A DNA stretch of 64,000 nucleotides from a virus. How positions within the stretch are numbered: position 1 is the stretch's first letter; every line of letters starts with the position of its first letter. The stretch covers positions 57,110 through 121,109 of IMG/VR virus record IMGVR_UViG_3300021136_000003. The stretch is one strand, 5' to 3'. Positions 1 to 7,457 of this stretch are shown one piece after another. A model generated the notes under the pieces. The model did not search any database. It was not told the origin of the DNA and saw only the letters and a list, made by a program, of their open reading frames with translations. Made by a program: the position numbers and the translations under genes.

Positions 1-329
1 ACTGTCTTCATTCCGGCGAGCCAGAACGCAACCATACGATGGCGACCTTCCATGACGAATAGATCAGGATCGCCCTGCTCCACATACATTGGCATCGGAG
101 TGGCACCTTGTTTCAACAGACGAAGAATCTTGTTTGTTCGCCGTTCGTCTTTGGGAAACTCATTGAAGGTTCCGTGCATCTCTTTGATCTGACCCAGGAA
201 CTTGTCAATAGGTTCATGCTTGATATGAACTTCAATCTGATCAGGTTCGGCGTGTAGCCATTGAGCCACGCTGACCAGATCCTCTCTTGTAGGATCTATT
301 GTTTCGTATAGAAATATATGGGCTCTCAT
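1..329 (-). CDS. ParB/sulfiredoxin-like fold protein, C-terminus off the window
   Basis: The reading frame starts at the ATG ending at 329 and runs off the left edge, so only about 109 residues are seen. The end of the visible part reads FVMEGRHRMVAFWLAG, which matches the (D/E)GxHR motif of ParB-N/Srx-like domains that bind or hydrolyse nucleotides. The N terminus, MRAHIFLYE, resembles the MRATEFLSE and MRALEFLNE leaders of the next two genes and may be a capsid-targeting peptide (inference). Its ATG overlaps the TGA of the upstream gene by 4 bases, so translational coupling is likely. The exact function is unknown; the family call rests on one motif. Confidence 0.6.
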   Translation of the reverse strand, partial: MRAHIFLYETIDPTREDLVSVAQWLHAEPDQIEVHIKHEPIDKFLGQIKEMHGTFNEFPKDERRTNKILRLLKQGATPMPMYVEQGDPDLFVMEGRHRMVAFWLAGMKT

Positions 330-712
330 TGTAGTTCTGATAGATCAATGTATTTAATCGAAGTGCCTTTATATGCTGCTGCCAACGCACGATGATTGCC
401 GTCGATGATCCTATGCTCAGATATCACAATAACTTTGTCAGCTAATGTTGGATCATTCATGTAGCGTTCAAGAATTTCTTTCTGATCCGGGGCCATCATG
501 TCAACAATTTCATCAAGGTGCTCGACCCGGTATTGACCAAGCAACATGATTTCTATTTTGTATCGGGGCATCGTATGAATCATCAACGGCGTGTCAAGAT
601 CCATTGTTCCTATCTCATCCCATAGAGATTCATCGCGCCCCGGAAGATCACTGTCGTATAAATCATTCAGCGTTGTTTGCTGACTCTCGGATAGAAACTC
701 TGTGGCTCTCAT
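326..712 (-). CDS. Small ParB/Srx-like protein with T4-internal-protein-like leader
   Basis: The 128-residue product begins MRATEFLSE and ends with HRIIDGNHRALAAAYKG, a clear DGNHR motif of the ParB-N-like fold. This motif also occurs in the gene downstream (MEGRHR) and in the large protein at 2542-4644 (DGYHR), so three copies of the fold lie within 4.7 kb. The first nine residues match the hydrophobic-acidic pattern of T4 capsid-targeting peptides that end in xxE and are removed by the prohead protease. That role is inferred. It overlaps the downstream gene by 4 bases (ATGA) and starts one base after the stop of the amidoligase-like gene, so the three genes look co-translated. Confidence 0.7.
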   Translation of the reverse strand: MRATEFLSESQQTTLNDLYDSDLPGRDESLWDEIGTMDLDTPLMIHTMPRYKIEIMLLGQYRVEHLDEIVDMMAPDQKEILERYMNDPTLADKVIVISEHRIIDGNHRALAAAYKGTSIKYIDLSELQ

Positions 713-713
713 A

Positions 714-2537
714 TTAGTCTGCCGGTTGAACGATGAGTTCCCGTCGTTGCTCCGGTGTTAGTCCCATTTGATTTACTATCTCAATCGCTCGGTCATATGC
801 GCCGGCGTTTACGGCGCCCGGTGGCGCCATAAATGGTTCGCCAATGTGTTCACCGGTATTACGATTAACAAGCGCCCACGGGACCATACCAGGCGTAGTG
901 CCGGGTTGAGTTGTTTCAGGTTCCCAATCTTGATTAGGAGTCAGATAACCGGAGCGTGTTCTGATGCTAGCAGCCGGCGCTGCTACTTCGGGGCCCTGTT
1001 TCTTAATATTTCTTTGTAGCTGTACCTGCTTGATGAAGCTTTTTAGGGCGGCTGCTGGCATATCACCGGCGACATACTTGGCGAAGATACCAATCGGATC
1101 GCCTTCACCCTTTGGGGCCAGGATCTTGTACAGCTTCTTCAGATATTCTTTGCGATACTTCTGTGGATCACTTGCGGCGTCAAGCGCAACTACAGTTCTC
1201 AACAACGTATTTTCAATCTTGTCGAAGTTATCATCTAACCAATCGCCGCCGGGCGATCTGAACTCAATGTAGTCACCTTTGTTGTTGATGCTGATGTATT
1301 TGTCTGTGTTGCCACTGTGAATTGCTTTTGACGCAAACTTGTCAAGACCTGAACGCATCTTTTCCAGAACTGCTTTGGCATCTGCATCACGTGTCATTGC
1401 GTATTGCTTTACTTTGGCCAGTGCTGACTTACAGAATGTGTTTGCTTCACGCCCGAATTGTTCAAGTATGTAATCATCTCCGAGCAACAGAGCAAGTTTA
1501 ACATAGTCTCTGTCGGCACCTTGAGGCACGCTGACATTGATGTGAAGACCGGTTGATTCGTTTGTGTAGCAACCGGTCTCATCTGCCCATGCTTTAACTT
1601 TCTTCAGATCAGCGATGATATCAGGGATAGACATCGGCGGACTGATGAATTCCAGACCACCATCTTCAGGTTCATTCGGTGAGTCAAGACTTCCGTCCGG
1701 TTCAAGTGAGTATGCAGTTGGAGAACGACCGGCACGATGATATCCACCGGTTATGACTTTCTTACCCATTGCTTTGCTGAACATCTCACCGACTGAATCC
1801 ATGTCAAGCTCACCGGCTTCAGGCGCGGTGCGATACGGCCATGTAATAGTGTAGTTATTTTCCACATCACTCATGCGACGGAGGTTGTTATCACGTAGGA
1901 AGTCACGTTGATCAGGACATTCCCAATCATTTTCCCATTCTTCACGGGCCTTGTCATATAACCTGCCTTGAGAGTCCCATTCTTCTTCTACTTTTTCATC
2001 AAATGCTTCTTCAGCAACGGTAACGGCTCGGACCCAGTTATGATACGCCGGCGTATCAGGTAACTCTTTACTTGTCTGTATGCCTTTTGCAGAGTCTCCA
2101 CCGTCTTTGGCTTCGTCTTTTTCTTCTGCGGTGAATCCAAGATCATTCATTGCTTGATCGATTGCTTCGTCGGCGTCCCAATCATTTTCTTCCATGTATG
2201 TTTTCAGCAGTTCTTTACCTTCTTGGTGCCACTGTTCAGATTGTTGCTCCATGCCCCATTCAGAGTAAGCATCTTCAAGTTCGTCACGCAGCATTGCTAA
2301 ATCTCTACGATCATTGTAGCCATCGCCGCCGTTAAAGAAGCGGATGATATAGTCTATATCATTGGCCTGCTCATCCATACTATAGTCAGGCACAGATTCG
2401 TAGTCATTGTCTGGCCCACCTGCGTTCGGGACATACATCTCAAACTCCATGCCTGCCATGGCGTTGATCTTCTCGGCGTCCCTTCTCAGGGAGTTCGGAT
2501 TCATTGCTATTTCGTTTAAAAACTCTAATGCTCTCAT
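714..2537 (-). CDS. Amidoligase_2-family (ATP-grasp-like COOH-NH2 ligase) protein
   Basis: This 607-residue protein carries the hallmarks of putative amidoligase enzymes: GMEFEM near the N terminus, SLEPDGSLD followed by GLEFISPPM around residues 275-300, GLHINVSVP around residue 330, and YIEFRSPGGD around residue 425. The family is a carboxylate-amine ligase related to glutamine synthetase and gamma-glutamylcysteine ligase, usually thought to make peptide-like bonds. Substrate is unknown here. An acidic, helix-rich stretch (about residues 35-240) interrupts the domain and looks like an insertion. The protein begins MRALEFLNE, the same leader type as its neighbours. An ACTAAATA octamer lies 5 bases before the ATG and no Shine-Dalgarno sequence is visible. 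Confidence 0.75.
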   Translation of the reverse strand: MRALEFLNEIAMNPNSLRRDAEKINAMAGMEFEMYVPNAGGPDNDYESVPDYSMDEQANDIDYIIRFFNGGDGYNDRRDLAMLRDELEDAYSEWGMEQQSEQWHQEGKELLKTYMEENDWDADEAIDQAMNDLGFTAEEKDEAKDGGDSAKGIQTSKELPDTPAYHNWVRAVTVAEEAFDEKVEEEWDSQGRLYDKAREEWENDWECPDQRDFLRDNNLRRMSDVENNYTITWPYRTAPEAGELDMDSVGEMFSKAMGKKVITGGYHRAGRSPTAYSLEPDGSLDSPNEPEDGGLEFISPPMSIPDIIADLKKVKAWADETGCYTNESTGLHINVSVPQGADRDYVKLALLLGDDYILEQFGREANTFCKSALAKVKQYAMTRDADAKAVLEKMRSGLDKFASKAIHSGNTDKYISINNKGDYIEFRSPGGDWLDDNFDKIENTLLRTVVALDAASDPQKYRKEYLKKLYKILAPKGEGDPIGIFAKYVAGDMPAAALKSFIKQVQLQRNIKKQGPEVAAPAASIRTRSGYLTPNQDWEPETTQPGTTPGMVPWALVNRNTGEHIGEPFMAPPGAVNAGAYDRAIEIVNQMGLTPEQRRELIVQPAD

Positions 2538-2541
2538 ACGA

Positions 2542-4644
2542 TTATTTAGTCAGTGGTTTATTTGTCCCAGCTAACCTGCTAATCGCACGTTTCATACCAG
2601 AATTACGATCTTTCTTACCTGTGAGTGTATCAGTCATTGCTTTGCCAAGATAACTCTTTACTGCGGGATCACTGATTTCATCCATCTCTTGATTGAACTT
2701 GCCTTCGAAGTCCTCCTGTTCATCTGGGCCAGGTGCTTCTGGTGTTGAAGGGACAAGACTATCATAGTCTTTCATTGTCAGAGTTCTGCCACGTTGGCAA
2801 CCTGCTACTAGCTTTTCAGCAAGATCATGTAGAGCCATATCGTCAGCCGCATCTTCCTTGGCAAACTCAAGCAGTCTGATCAGCAATGGAACGTCAAGCT
2901 TCACCACATCAGCGGGGTTCATCGCCTGCTCTGGTTTAGATAGCAGTCCTGATTTAGGGCGACGACGGTCAGCAGATAGAACTACATCATCTTCTGTGAT
3001 TTCACCTTCAGCAACGTTAGATGCTCCGGTTGCCGCCGGGTGCAGGTTATTAATGATACGTTTAAGGCCGGCTATTTCTTTCATCAGTTTGGCAATCTCT
3101 GCGTCGTGGCGCTTATCGTTCTTTTCAGTAATGTCTAGTCCTCGCTGCATCCACTTGTTCATGGCTTCATCAGGGCTTAGAGTAGCACCGTAGTGTCGCT
3201 GCGCCCACTCAGATTTGCGTCTTAATTCCGGGTCATTAGATTGTGCCACAGAAGGATTAGCACTAACATCTACGTGCTTGTTCTTATCAGGGCCCACCAT
3301 GTTTATCGGGCCAGACTTCTTACCTGCTTGAGGTTGTGCTGCAACAGCCTGTCCTGCTGGTAGTGTATTTGCTTCCGCCACACCTTGCCTAGATTTAACG
3401 TGTCTATATCCAGTTTTATAATCTTCTGCATCCTGTTCGCTGTTGTGGATATTGTTATATGACTTTTTTCTGTGGGCATCTAATCTGCCTTGCTCATATG
3501 GGGTCGGGGTGCTACCAGAATGTTTTGTTTTGCGTGGTGCTGAATGGTCGTTAAATTTTGGAGATGTAGGATCCTTGTTCAACAAATCAGATATGGAGCC
3601 TTCCGCCACACCTTGCTCTTTGTCGGCTGCGCCAGTATCTTTAGTAGTATGTCTCGTAGAGAAATACTTTTCAGTTTTTCCTAACTGTTTTGGTTTAGCA
3701 TTTTGTTTTTGCCATTCTTTTTTATCGTCTGCTTCCGCCACACCTTGCTGACCTTTAATGCCAACATAGGCTTTAATAGTAGAGATCCCTAATGCTTTTG
3801 CTACATTGGCTCTGTGATAGCCATCTAATATATTACCATCACTACCAACTACTATAGGGGGAGCCTTGCTAAAGTCCATCTTTTTGTATTGCTCTACTTT
3901 TGTTCTATCTAATCCTGACAATTCAGTTCTGATGGAATTTAGTGGGATATTTTTTAGCACAAACTTGCTGTTCGTATTAGTAAGATGATTTAGATAATCG
4001 GGGTGTAGATTCTCATCGTGGTGCTGTCTTAGATACGCAATCATATCTTCTGTAGACATATCATTAGAGAAGCCTTCCGCCACCTTCTTATTCTTGTTAT
4101 CAAGCATACCACGCTTGTTGGCGGTTGCCCAGGCGATATTTTCTGCTTCTTTCGAGGACTTGCCAAGTTTCTTCTCGCTTGATTTGACATGACCGACCAT
4201 GCGATCTACCTTGGCGCCTTCTTCGACTGACTCATACTGGTATGTACCAAACGCATTAGCATAATTGCGGCCATCTTCTGTGTCGGTATGCTCCTTATCA
4301 CCGGTACCGTTGCAAGTTGGGCATATAACTTTAGTGGCACCTTTCTTATTGTCTGGGTATAGTTTGCCACCGAGTTTATACTGCACCTTGCGACCATGAC
4401 AAGCAGTGCAGTTTGTATTCTGGTGTTTGATAGTTTGACCGGGCATGTGATCTACATCATGCGGGAAACCCTCGCCTTCGTGTAGGCTGTTAGCATACTT
4501 CGCTGAAGTTTTGATACCTTTGAGTAGATTGCTACCTTTAAGTTTCTTCTCCGGAGTGCGCTTTTGAACGGTTTCAAATGGTTGAGCGAATGTTGCTACA
4601 GCGCCTGCAGTTGTTGAACATTCTTCGAGGTGTTTGATTTGCAT
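2542..4644 (-). CDS. Multi-module protein: DnaJ-type zinc finger, ParB-like domain, repeated GVAE(G/A) junctions
   Basis: The 700-residue product is a string of unrelated modules. Residues about 78-118 hold CTACHG and CPTCNGTG, a four-cysteine zinc site of the DnaJ cysteine-rich type. Around residue 274 is ILDGYHRANVAKALG, a ParB/Srx-like motif. The sequence (Q)GVAE followed by A or G recurs three times, with KVAEG and NVAEG variants. The recurrences are also DNA repeats (3371-3388, 3598-3617, 3731-3750, partial at 4073-4090). Segments between them are low-complexity and charged. The VxE-G/A pattern resembles T4 prohead protease sites, suggesting a packaged polyprotein (inference). A GATAAATA octamer and a weak GTGGA ribosome site precede the ATG. 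Overall function is unknown. Confidence 0.65.
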   Translation of the reverse strand: MQIKHLEECSTTAGAVATFAQPFETVQKRTPEKKLKGSNLLKGIKTSAKYANSLHEGEGFPHDVDHMPGQTIKHQNTNCTACHGRKVQYKLGGKLYPDNKKGATKVICPTCNGTGDKEHTDTEDGRNYANAFGTYQYESVEEGAKVDRMVGHVKSSEKKLGKSSKEAENIAWATANKRGMLDNKNKKVAEGFSNDMSTEDMIAYLRQHHDENLHPDYLNHLTNTNSKFVLKNIPLNSIRTELSGLDRTKVEQYKKMDFSKAPPIVVGSDGNILDGYHRANVAKALGISTIKAYVGIKGQQGVAEADDKKEWQKQNAKPKQLGKTEKYFSTRHTTKDTGAADKEQGVAEGSISDLLNKDPTSPKFNDHSAPRKTKHSGSTPTPYEQGRLDAHRKKSYNNIHNSEQDAEDYKTGYRHVKSRQGVAEANTLPAGQAVAAQPQAGKKSGPINMVGPDKNKHVDVSANPSVAQSNDPELRRKSEWAQRHYGATLSPDEAMNKWMQRGLDITEKNDKRHDAEIAKLMKEIAGLKRIINNLHPAATGASNVAEGEITEDDVVLSADRRRPKSGLLSKPEQAMNPADVVKLDVPLLIRLLEFAKEDAADDMALHDLAEKLVAGCQRGRTLTMKDYDSLVPSTPEAPGPDEQEDFEGKFNQEMDEISDPAVKSYLGKAMTDTLTGKKDRNSGMKRAISRLAGTNKPLTK
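3371..4090. repeat. Dispersed 18-20 bp repeats encoding (Q)GVAE(A/G)
   Basis: The plus strand carries the string TTCCGCCACACCTTGC at 3371-3388, 3598-3617 and 3731-3750, with a shorter copy (TTCCGCCACCTT) at 4073-4090. Read on the minus strand each encodes QGVAE followed by A or G, at the boundaries between protein modules. The near-identity at DNA level between unlike modules suggests recent module shuffling by recombination at these sites, or strong selection for one peptide. Confidence 0.8.
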
Positions 4645-4665
4645 AGTATATTTCCACTTATATAC

Positions 4666-4673
4666 TATTTATC
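4666..4673 (-). promoter_or_regulatory. T4-type late promoter octamer GATAAATA
   Basis: The octamer lies 21 bases upstream of the ATG at 4644. A GTGGA ribosome-binding site lies between the two, giving room for a normal short leader. The octamer matches the T4-like late consensus (N/T)ATAAATA. Confidence 0.55.
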
Positions 4674-4721
4674 AAAATTGGTTTAAAGAGAGTTTATTTT
4701 CGAAGCAAGGGCGGATTATGG

Positions 4722-5393
4722 TTATGCTATCGTCCAGCCTTTGTGTATTCGTCTTTTATTACGGACAACTGAATTTAAATTTGGCTGACATAGATCATAT
4801 TTCCTAATTAGGTCGTATTGAGTTAACGTTTCTATAATCCCTGTAGTGTGGATGAAGGTGTAAATTGTATGATCGTATTTGTAACTATTTTTGCCACTCA
4901 ACTTTTCTTTAACTTCGGGTCTATTTTGTACTTCTTTTTGAAGTACGCTATTCCGAGTGCGATAATCTATGGATTGGTGGGCATCTATTTGCTTTTTAAT
5001 ATATTCTTTATTTTTCCATAACATTTTGTGGGAATCTGAATTTTTAAGTTTTGTAGCCGGCCTATTTTGAATTTCAGTGGCTAGCGCCGAAGTCATACCT
5101 TCGCCCCCGCCGTTTTCTTTAATCCGGTTAGCCCATATTTTATTGCCGAAATCATCCTGGCCGGTTACTACCCTCCATAGGCTACTATAATACATTCCCC
5201 AATAGTACAGTTCCTGTCTGCTCTGACAGGCAATAATAATTTCAGTTGAATGTTCTTTTCCGTGACGCATGAGATGGATCAACCAATCTTTACCGGATCC
5301 GAGATATTTGTGTGGGTCTTTGCGTTTTGTCTGACAAAGATATTTTAAACCGGTAATATTATGGGTCTTAACCATAAGATAATAAATAGTCAT
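4722..5393 (-). CDS. Homing endonuclease, GIY-YIG-like, with shared C-terminal DNA-binding module
   Basis: The 223-residue product starts MTIYYLMVKTHN, then GLKYLCQT and KYLGSGKDW, the pattern of the divergent GIY-YIG-type endonucleases found free-standing in T4-like phages. The same N-terminal half occurs at 20143-20865. The C-terminal 60 residues (YDHTIYTFIH ... VVRNKRRIHKGW) form a module shared with the HNH proteins at 16950 and 53733 and the GIY-YIG protein at 56444, probably the DNA-recognition part. It is inserted directly after the stop codon of the gene at 5456-6715. It is preceded by the structured leader at 5382-5460, with an AAGGA ribosome site in a hairpin loop. Confidence 0.8.
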   Translation of the reverse strand: MTIYYLMVKTHNITGLKYLCQTKRKDPHKYLGSGKDWLIHLMRHGKEHSTEIIIACQSRQELYYWGMYYSSLWRVVTGQDDFGNKIWANRIKENGGGEGMTSALATEIQNRPATKLKNSDSHKMLWKNKEYIKKQIDAHQSIDYRTRNSVLQKEVQNRPEVKEKLSGKNSYKYDHTIYTFIHTTGIIETLTQYDLIRKYDLCQPNLNSVVRNKRRIHKGWTIA

Positions 5394-5460
5394 GCTGATT
5401 GCTCCTTGGGCATTAGAGTAGTTGGGAATTCCACTTCCGCGAACTACACTACTATTTATC
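5382..5460 (-). promoter_or_regulatory. Structured HEG leader, copy D
   Basis: On the minus strand the copy contains ATAAATA, a hairpin with the lower stem GTAGTT/AACTAC (5442-5447 with 5418-5423) and upper stem GGAA/TTCC, a second hairpin TGC/GCA (5410-5412 with 5400-5402) whose loop holds AAGGA, then ATG and TATTTAT, which complements the 5' ATAAATA. The same architecture with compensating base changes precedes four other endonuclease genes in this window. Confidence 0.75.
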
Positions 5461-6715
5461 TTTTTGTTTTGCCATCGGCCCGGGCAAACTGAGGAATTCC
5501 TGATCTTTTTATTCCACCTAACCCTAATTTTTTAGCATTTACTTGGATCGTATCCGGCTTGATATCTACAGTTAACGCTGTTTTGTATCTTGGATCATTC
5601 TTTTGAGCGTTGCTTGGGATGTAACCTGATGCTGATTCAAACATCGCGTCTACATCTTTTGATGCGACACTTATATTACTGACTGGGACCGGAGAAGTAA
5701 TCACAACTTCATATTCTGCACCAGGAGTATATTTACCTTGTAGTCCTGTCGAATCTATAGCCAGTAGTGCCAGAGTTTCATTCTCATCGAACTGATCACC
5801 TAACCAATTCATCAGCGCATCTTCGACTGATACCTTATCGGGGAAACAGAATATACCAGATTGTTCGTTGTATATTTGTGCTGATCTACTTCCTACTTTC
5901 GGTATCAACCCTTTACTCATTATGCCAGGCAGATTCTTCGCCGGAGTCACATGATACAATACTTTAGGAAGAGTAGACGTTGATTCTTCCAATTGAGAAT
6001 ACTGTCCCTCGATACTCAATCTTCTGGAATGAAGTTTATCTCGCAGAGCATACAGCTTAGTGATCTGGCCAGTTGTTCGTATTGCTTTGTATGCAAGATT
6101 CTCTGGTCCGAACTCGCCGCCTTGGTCAAGCCCTGCTTGTCTGTAGCGATGTATTGTTTTGATCAGATGATTTATCTTATTCAGGTCAGATGTTTTCAAC
6201 GCTCTGTCTATCAACTTCGACAGTTTTTCATACTTCGCAGCCGTTGCTGTTTGATCGAAGTTTGCTCTACGCTTACTTGGGATTCTGATCCACTCATCAC
6301 GCAGAATACTATACTCACCGACGCTTGTAACCTGATGATTTGAATCCTGAATGTACAACTCAACTGGAATGTGTCTGATTGTTATGTCGTGTGTGTCGTT
6401 ATAGATTGTCTTTTTCGCATCAAACAACTCCAGATACATTGCGTCATTATTTAACTTCGACATATCCACAAGTAGATGTAAATCTAGATCAGAGTGTTTC
6501 GTATAACTGTATGCTGCGTTTGAACCGGAGATTGTGATATCAACCACGTTAATATCAGACAGACCCATTTCTTCAATGAAATCTTCAGCGATGATTTTCA
6601 GTTGCTTTTCAACTTCAGGATGTAGGTGACGACCTCTGAAAAGTTTAGGGTTCAGTTCCGTGTGAAAAGTCACTGCGTCTGCCAGTTTAAATGAGTCGAG
6701 TTCTTTGAGATCCAT
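5456..6715 (-). CDS. Nucleotidyltransferase fused to ADP-ribosyltransferase-like domain
   Basis: The start is taken at the ATG ending at 6715 (MDLKELDSF), not the longer in-frame start at 6748, because the longer form overlaps the upstream endonuclease and a GATAAATA octamer sits 4 bases before 6715. Residues about 60-85 read ISGSNAAYS and then SDLDLHLLVD, the GS...DxD metal-binding motif of Pol-beta-type nucleotidyltransferases. From about residue 250 the sequence LYHVTPAKNLPGIMSKGL followed by a short beta-rich region resembles KptA/DUF4433-type ADP-ribosyltransferase folds. The two are joined by SQLEES, a protease-like site. T4 packages the ART Alt in its head; a similar role is inferred. 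Substrates are unknown. Confidence 0.65.
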   Translation of the reverse strand: MDLKELDSFKLADAVTFHTELNPKLFRGRHLHPEVEKQLKIIAEDFIEEMGLSDINVVDITISGSNAAYSYTKHSDLDLHLLVDMSKLNNDAMYLELFDAKKTIYNDTHDITIRHIPVELYIQDSNHQVTSVGEYSILRDEWIRIPSKRRANFDQTATAAKYEKLSKLIDRALKTSDLNKINHLIKTIHRYRQAGLDQGGEFGPENLAYKAIRTTGQITKLYALRDKLHSRRLSIEGQYSQLEESTSTLPKVLYHVTPAKNLPGIMSKGLIPKVGSRSAQIYNEQSGIFCFPDKVSVEDALMNWLGDQFDENETLALLAIDSTGLQGKYTPGAEYEVVITSPVPVSNISVASKDVDAMFESASGYIPSNAQKNDPRYKTALTVDIKPDTIQVNAKKLGLGGIKRSGIPQFARADGKTKR

Positions 6716-6719
6716 CAAG

Positions 6720-6727
6720 TATTTATC
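6720..6727 (-). promoter_or_regulatory. GATAAATA octamer overlapping an HEG stop codon, 4 bases before an ATG
   Basis: The TAA inside the octamer is the stop codon of the endonuclease gene at 6723-7388. The ATG of the nucleotidyltransferase-ART gene follows after CTTG with no Shine-Dalgarno sequence, so a transcript from this promoter would start at or next to the AUG. Confidence 0.5.
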
Positions 6728-7388
6728 GGATAGATTTACAATGGTCAAAGTGGTGCCTCTTCATAACTACGCACCCGCCGGATTTGCCACAATGTGGACA
6801 AGTTATCACCTCTTGCTTTCGCCCTCTTAGTTGCGCTGATCGGTTTTCAATAACTTCAGGTCGTTGTTTTCTGCCAGTTACCGTAGCAGTTCGCTTGGCT
6901 ATATGTTCAGGGGATAACTTTCTACCCTTCAATGCTGCACTGCGCTTCGCATTACGCTCAGGAGAATGTTTTTGACCGCGTTGTCTTTCGCTTTTTCTGG
7001 ATATTTCTTCCGCCGCTTGTTTACTACCTATCAGTGATGCGTTGCCCCAATTTCCATTTTCTTTGCGTGTTTTATGTCGCTTTTCAATAGTATCAATTGT
7101 CTGTACCTGCCCTGATGCTCCTTCTCCGCCATCAGTCATATTTCTTAATATGCCTGTTCCGAGGTCTTTACGACCGTACTCTTTAATGAGTTGTCGTTCC
7201 TTACTAAACGCTTCCTCCTCAGTGAGCATATGCTCAACTATAACAATGCGGGTTTGATCAATTGGAGATCCTGATCGCCAAGCTCTGCGAGTCATACCTT
7301 TTCCTACATAATATGGACTCTGGTCTTCCCGAAGCCACATATATACATAGAAGCCAGTTGGTGGATTTAGTTTAGAATAAGCAATCAT
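6723..7388 (-). CDS. GIY-YIG homing endonuclease with NUMOD-like repeats and C-terminal zinc finger
   Basis: The 221-residue product has the GIY-YIG core as GFYVYMWLRE followed by PYYVGKG, an E-rich helix (EEEAFSKERQLIKEYGRKD) and NMTDGGEG, where the Glu is the expected metal ligand. The middle repeats short motifs of the type SPE..AKRSAALKGRK, typical of NUMOD3 DNA-binding repeats. The C terminus, CPHCGKSGG ... KRHHFDHC, is a zinc finger shared with the genes at 37937 and 60204. It lies between the terminator of the glycosyltransferase gene and the NTase-ART gene and lacks the structured leader seen at other copies. An ACTAAATA octamer precedes the ATG by 5 bases. Confidence 0.88.
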   Translation of the reverse strand: MIAYSKLNPPTGFYVYMWLREDQSPYYVGKGMTRRAWRSGSPIDQTRIVIVEHMLTEEEAFSKERQLIKEYGRKDLGTGILRNMTDGGEGASGQVQTIDTIEKRHKTRKENGNWGNASLIGSKQAAEEISRKSERQRGQKHSPERNAKRSAALKGRKLSPEHIAKRTATVTGRKQRPEVIENRSAQLRGRKQEVITCPHCGKSGGCVVMKRHHFDHCKSIR

Positions 7389-7393
7389 ACTAT

Positions 7394-7401
7394 TATTTAG
7401 T
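7394..7401 (-). promoter_or_regulatory. Late-promoter-like ACTAAATA, 5 bases before the HEG ATG
   Basis: The octamer lies between the terminator at 7422-7443 and the ATG ending at 7388. No ribosome-binding sequence fits between it and the start codon. Confidence 0.4.
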
Positions 7402-7421
7402 CCTATTACTGCGAGGATAGG

Positions 7422-7443
7422 AAAAGGCTCCGAAGAGCCTTTT
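7422..7443 (-). terminator. Intrinsic terminator after the glycosyltransferase gene
   Basis: A 9-bp stem AAAAGGCTC/GAGCCTTTT closes a TTCG loop (read on the minus strand) and ends in a T run. It lies 15 bases past the stop codon at 7458. Confidence 0.8.
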
Positions 7444-7457
7444 ATTTGATAAAGACT

